Part shown: positions 62,358-64,000 of the stretch, piece by piece
Layout: the number at the start of each line of letters is the position of its first letter
Position numbering within the stretch: the first letter of the stretch is position 1
Source of the DNA: Bryobacterales bacterium KBS 96
Lineage (GTDB): Bacteria; Acidobacteriota; Terriglobia; Bryobacterales; Bryobacteraceae
Length of the DNA: 64,000 nt
NCBI GenBank assembly: GCA_000381625.1
Contig: KB906767.1
Coordinates: 5,137,357 to 5,201,356, forward strand
Direction: 5' to 3'
Translations under genes and position numbers: made by a program
The notes under the pieces: generated by a model
Told to the model about the DNA's origin: nothing
Database searches by the model: none
What the model saw: the letters and a program-made list of their open reading frames with translations, nothing else

Positions 62358-63722
62358 TTACAGCGAAAGCAAATACTGCACGAGGTCGTCTGTTTCCTGT
62401 GTGGTTAAGCCCAGATTGAAGCAAGCATCATAGTGATTGACCACTTGATGAAGCGTAGCGAACCGGCCGTCGTGATAGAACCCTCCTTTCTTATGTGTGA
62501 AAATGCCGGCCAAAGGCGAAGTGCGATAGCTGTGGTCTGGGGCGCGATTTGCCTGAAAATCGTCAATGCATACATCGGCAGCCGGATGTAGATTCCACCC
62601 CGGCTCGGTCCACAGCGGCTCGACATGGCAGTTGTTGCATTTGGCTTTTCCGCTGAAAAGCTCATCCCCTCGTTTGGCAGCCTCTTGATTGAAATCCCTG
62701 CCAGGCTGCGGTTTCGGCGCTGCAATCGAGAGCTGGTAGAAATGTAAAGCCGGAAGCTTTTTAGTGATCAGGTCGTCGTCAGGATTGATGTGCGGCAAGT
62801 CCCCGAATCCATTAGCAGCAGCGATCGGGAACTGATTGGCGTTATTTAGACGTGGATCAAAGAATCGCCCTTTGCCGTGCATCTCCAGATTCGCGACGAA
62901 GGCATTCCAATGTGTTACCGATCCCCATCCCGTCCAAGTGTGCAGGTTTACACCCGCCAATCCGAATGCCGGCGGAATCAATACGGCCGCGGTGTTTCCA
63001 TCTGGACGGAAGCCTTTCCCATCCAGAAACAGCTCAGCGTCAAACTTGCCGGGGCCCCACGCCATTAGCACCTTTCGGACCGTACCCACATCAACGCCAA
63101 GCAGTTCGGCGACCGGCTGCAGATTCGGAGCTAGAGAGATAATGGCGCCAACGTTGAGATCGCGGTTTGCCCAACCGTCTAATCTGCGGCCAATGCCGGG
63201 CGCTATAGAGTTGTCAACCGTCGAATGACAAAGAGCGCACTGAATTCCGATTGAGTGAAGTCCCCCTGAGGAATCAAACACACCTGTGAGGCCGATCACG
63301 GCATTCGCGCGCAGAAGCGCGACCGTGATTGCAGCGTCATCCAAACTTGCCTGGTTGAGCGTCGCTCGACCAAGGCCCGGATTGCCCGCCATCATACGTT
63401 CTTTCAGCTCGGGCAGTAACGCGGTAATATCCACCTTCAGGCCAAGGGCCAGGGCATTGCGCGGGCTCAGGCCCGGTCCAACACCCCCGAGAGAAGCACC
63501 TTCGACGGCTTGGTGCAGCTTTAACGTGTCCCCCCAAAATGCCTCGTCTCCGAAGGTGTCGAACCGGAAGGTCTGCCGGCCTTCACGAATCATTTTTGCC
63601 GCATTTGCAATCTGAGGATCTTCCGCAGCGTATGCGCTGTGTTTTTGACTCGTTTGCCAGATGCCAAGCGCGCCAACGGCAAAGCACGCCGTAATGAACC
63701 CGATCAACTTTATTTTTGACAT
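62358..63722 (-). CDS. Di-heme c-type cytochrome, cytochrome c peroxidase-like
   Basis: 454 residues from ATG 63722 (ATG 63728 is also in frame; AGGGGGA is better spaced for 63722). Signal/anchor IKLIGFITACFAVGALGIW. Two heme c sites: CALCH (about 164-168 counted from 63728) and CNNCH (about 364-368). The region LAGIFTHKKGGFYHDGRF and LVQYLLSL at the end is typical of MauG/CcpA-type peroxidases. Periplasmic electron-transfer or peroxidase role; no partner genes visible. Confidence 0.85.
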   Translation of the reverse strand: MSKIKLIGFITACFAVGALGIWQTSQKHSAYAAEDPQIANAAKMIREGRQTFRFDTFGDEAFWGDTLKLHQAVEGASLGGVGPGLSPRNALALGLKVDITALLPELKERMMAGNPGLGRATLNQASLDDAAITVALLRANAVIGLTGVFDSSGGLHSIGIQCALCHSTVDNSIAPGIGRRLDGWANRDLNVGAIISLAPNLQPVAELLGVDVGTVRKVLMAWGPGKFDAELFLDGKGFRPDGNTAAVLIPPAFGLAGVNLHTWTGWGSVTHWNAFVANLEMHGKGRFFDPRLNNANQFPIAAANGFGDLPHINPDDDLITKKLPALHFYQLSIAAPKPQPGRDFNQEAAKRGDELFSGKAKCNNCHVEPLWTEPGWNLHPAADVCIDDFQANRAPDHSYRTSPLAGIFTHKKGGFYHDGRFATLHQVVNHYDACFNLGLTTQETDDLVQYLLSL

Positions 63723-64000
63723 CCCCATTCCCCCTGGGTGAATTACATAAATCAGGTGTCGACACCAGGTATCACGAATCGTAATTCACTCATTCGTTCG
63801 TATAGATAACGGGTCGGATCAAAGGTAACGGGCTTATTACTCCGGGTTTTGTAAAACTTTTGTGAATACACCTAACCTTGAGGCCGAAGGTCCTGATTCG
63901 AACACTTCCGAGAAATCGGGTAACGGAGTACTCATTTCCCAATATTTATCAACCAATCGCCAACGGCGTTTCGACACGCTATGAGTACAGCGACCCACTC
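63723..64000. other. Upstream region of the cytochrome gene, no gene seen
   Basis: Contains the promoter region of the cytochrome; nothing else recognisable before the window edge. I saw no convincing hexamers to name. Confidence 0.3.

Noticed and set aside
62158-62433. Plus-strand frame of 91 codons in the gap before the cytochrome
   Set aside because: Overlaps the cytochrome coding end and shows no family or ribosome binding site.

Overview
The window is a chromosomal stretch of a moderately GC-rich, free-living heterotrophic bacterium. It most resembles Acidobacteriota of the Bryobacterales / Candidatus Solibacter kind. That placement is inferred from gene content: many Tat-exported sulfatases and sugar enzymes, a large nuo operon, several small proteins of acidobacterial type, and dispersed intergenic repeats. 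No rRNA or tRNA is present to confirm it. One RNA gene, the SRP (4.5S) RNA, is clear.

Layout. 1-10 kb is an accessory catabolic and stress region: a truncated beta-helix protein, a sugar isomerase-like TIM barrel, an amidohydrolase and two sulfatases, most with twin-arginine signals. Between the sulfatases lies an ECF42-type sigma factor with two DGPF/YCII proteins, a DinB-like protein and a DUF899 protein. 10.0-11.0 kb is an Xre/RES toxin-antitoxin pair. 11-13.8 kb is recR-ybaB-dnaX preceded by the SRP RNA gene, the same order as in Bacillus. 13.8-19.5 kb holds an aminotransferase, a PhoU-like protein, a TPP enzyme and an MFS carrier. 19.5-22.2 kb carries small uncharacterised proteins and an AIM24 protein. 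22.2-27.4 kb is a same-strand series: two-component system, acyltransferase-like membrane protein, LolA-like protein, membrane protein, LexA. 27.6-35.7 kb holds a FmdB-like protein, exported MsrB, SDR, lactonase, an unusually long GuaA, a C-terminal processing protease, a MerR regulator and ThiS.

35.7-48.8 kb is the complex I operon nuoA-C-D-E-F-G-H-J-K-L-M-N, with overlapping or nearly touching genes and with nuoB and nuoI absent. 48.9-57.4 kb holds a HAD hydrolase, a Lon-substrate-domain protein, SDR-aroK-glycerate kinase, a YjhG-type sugar-acid dehydratase, an efflux adaptor and a 2'-5' RNA ligase-like protein. 57.4-64 kb holds a tandem 207-bp repeat, xerD, a CCA-type nucleotidyltransferase, a decayed cation-efflux pseudogene and a di-heme cytochrome c.

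Most notable points: complex I genes without the two Fe-S subunits NuoB and NuoI; a pair of matching promoter-like sites (GTCGAT-N12-CGTTCGAT) in front of the two transcription units around the ECF42 gene; a dispersed repeat family carrying a terminator-like hairpin; and a cation diffusion facilitator gene broken by three single-base deletions and a stop codon.
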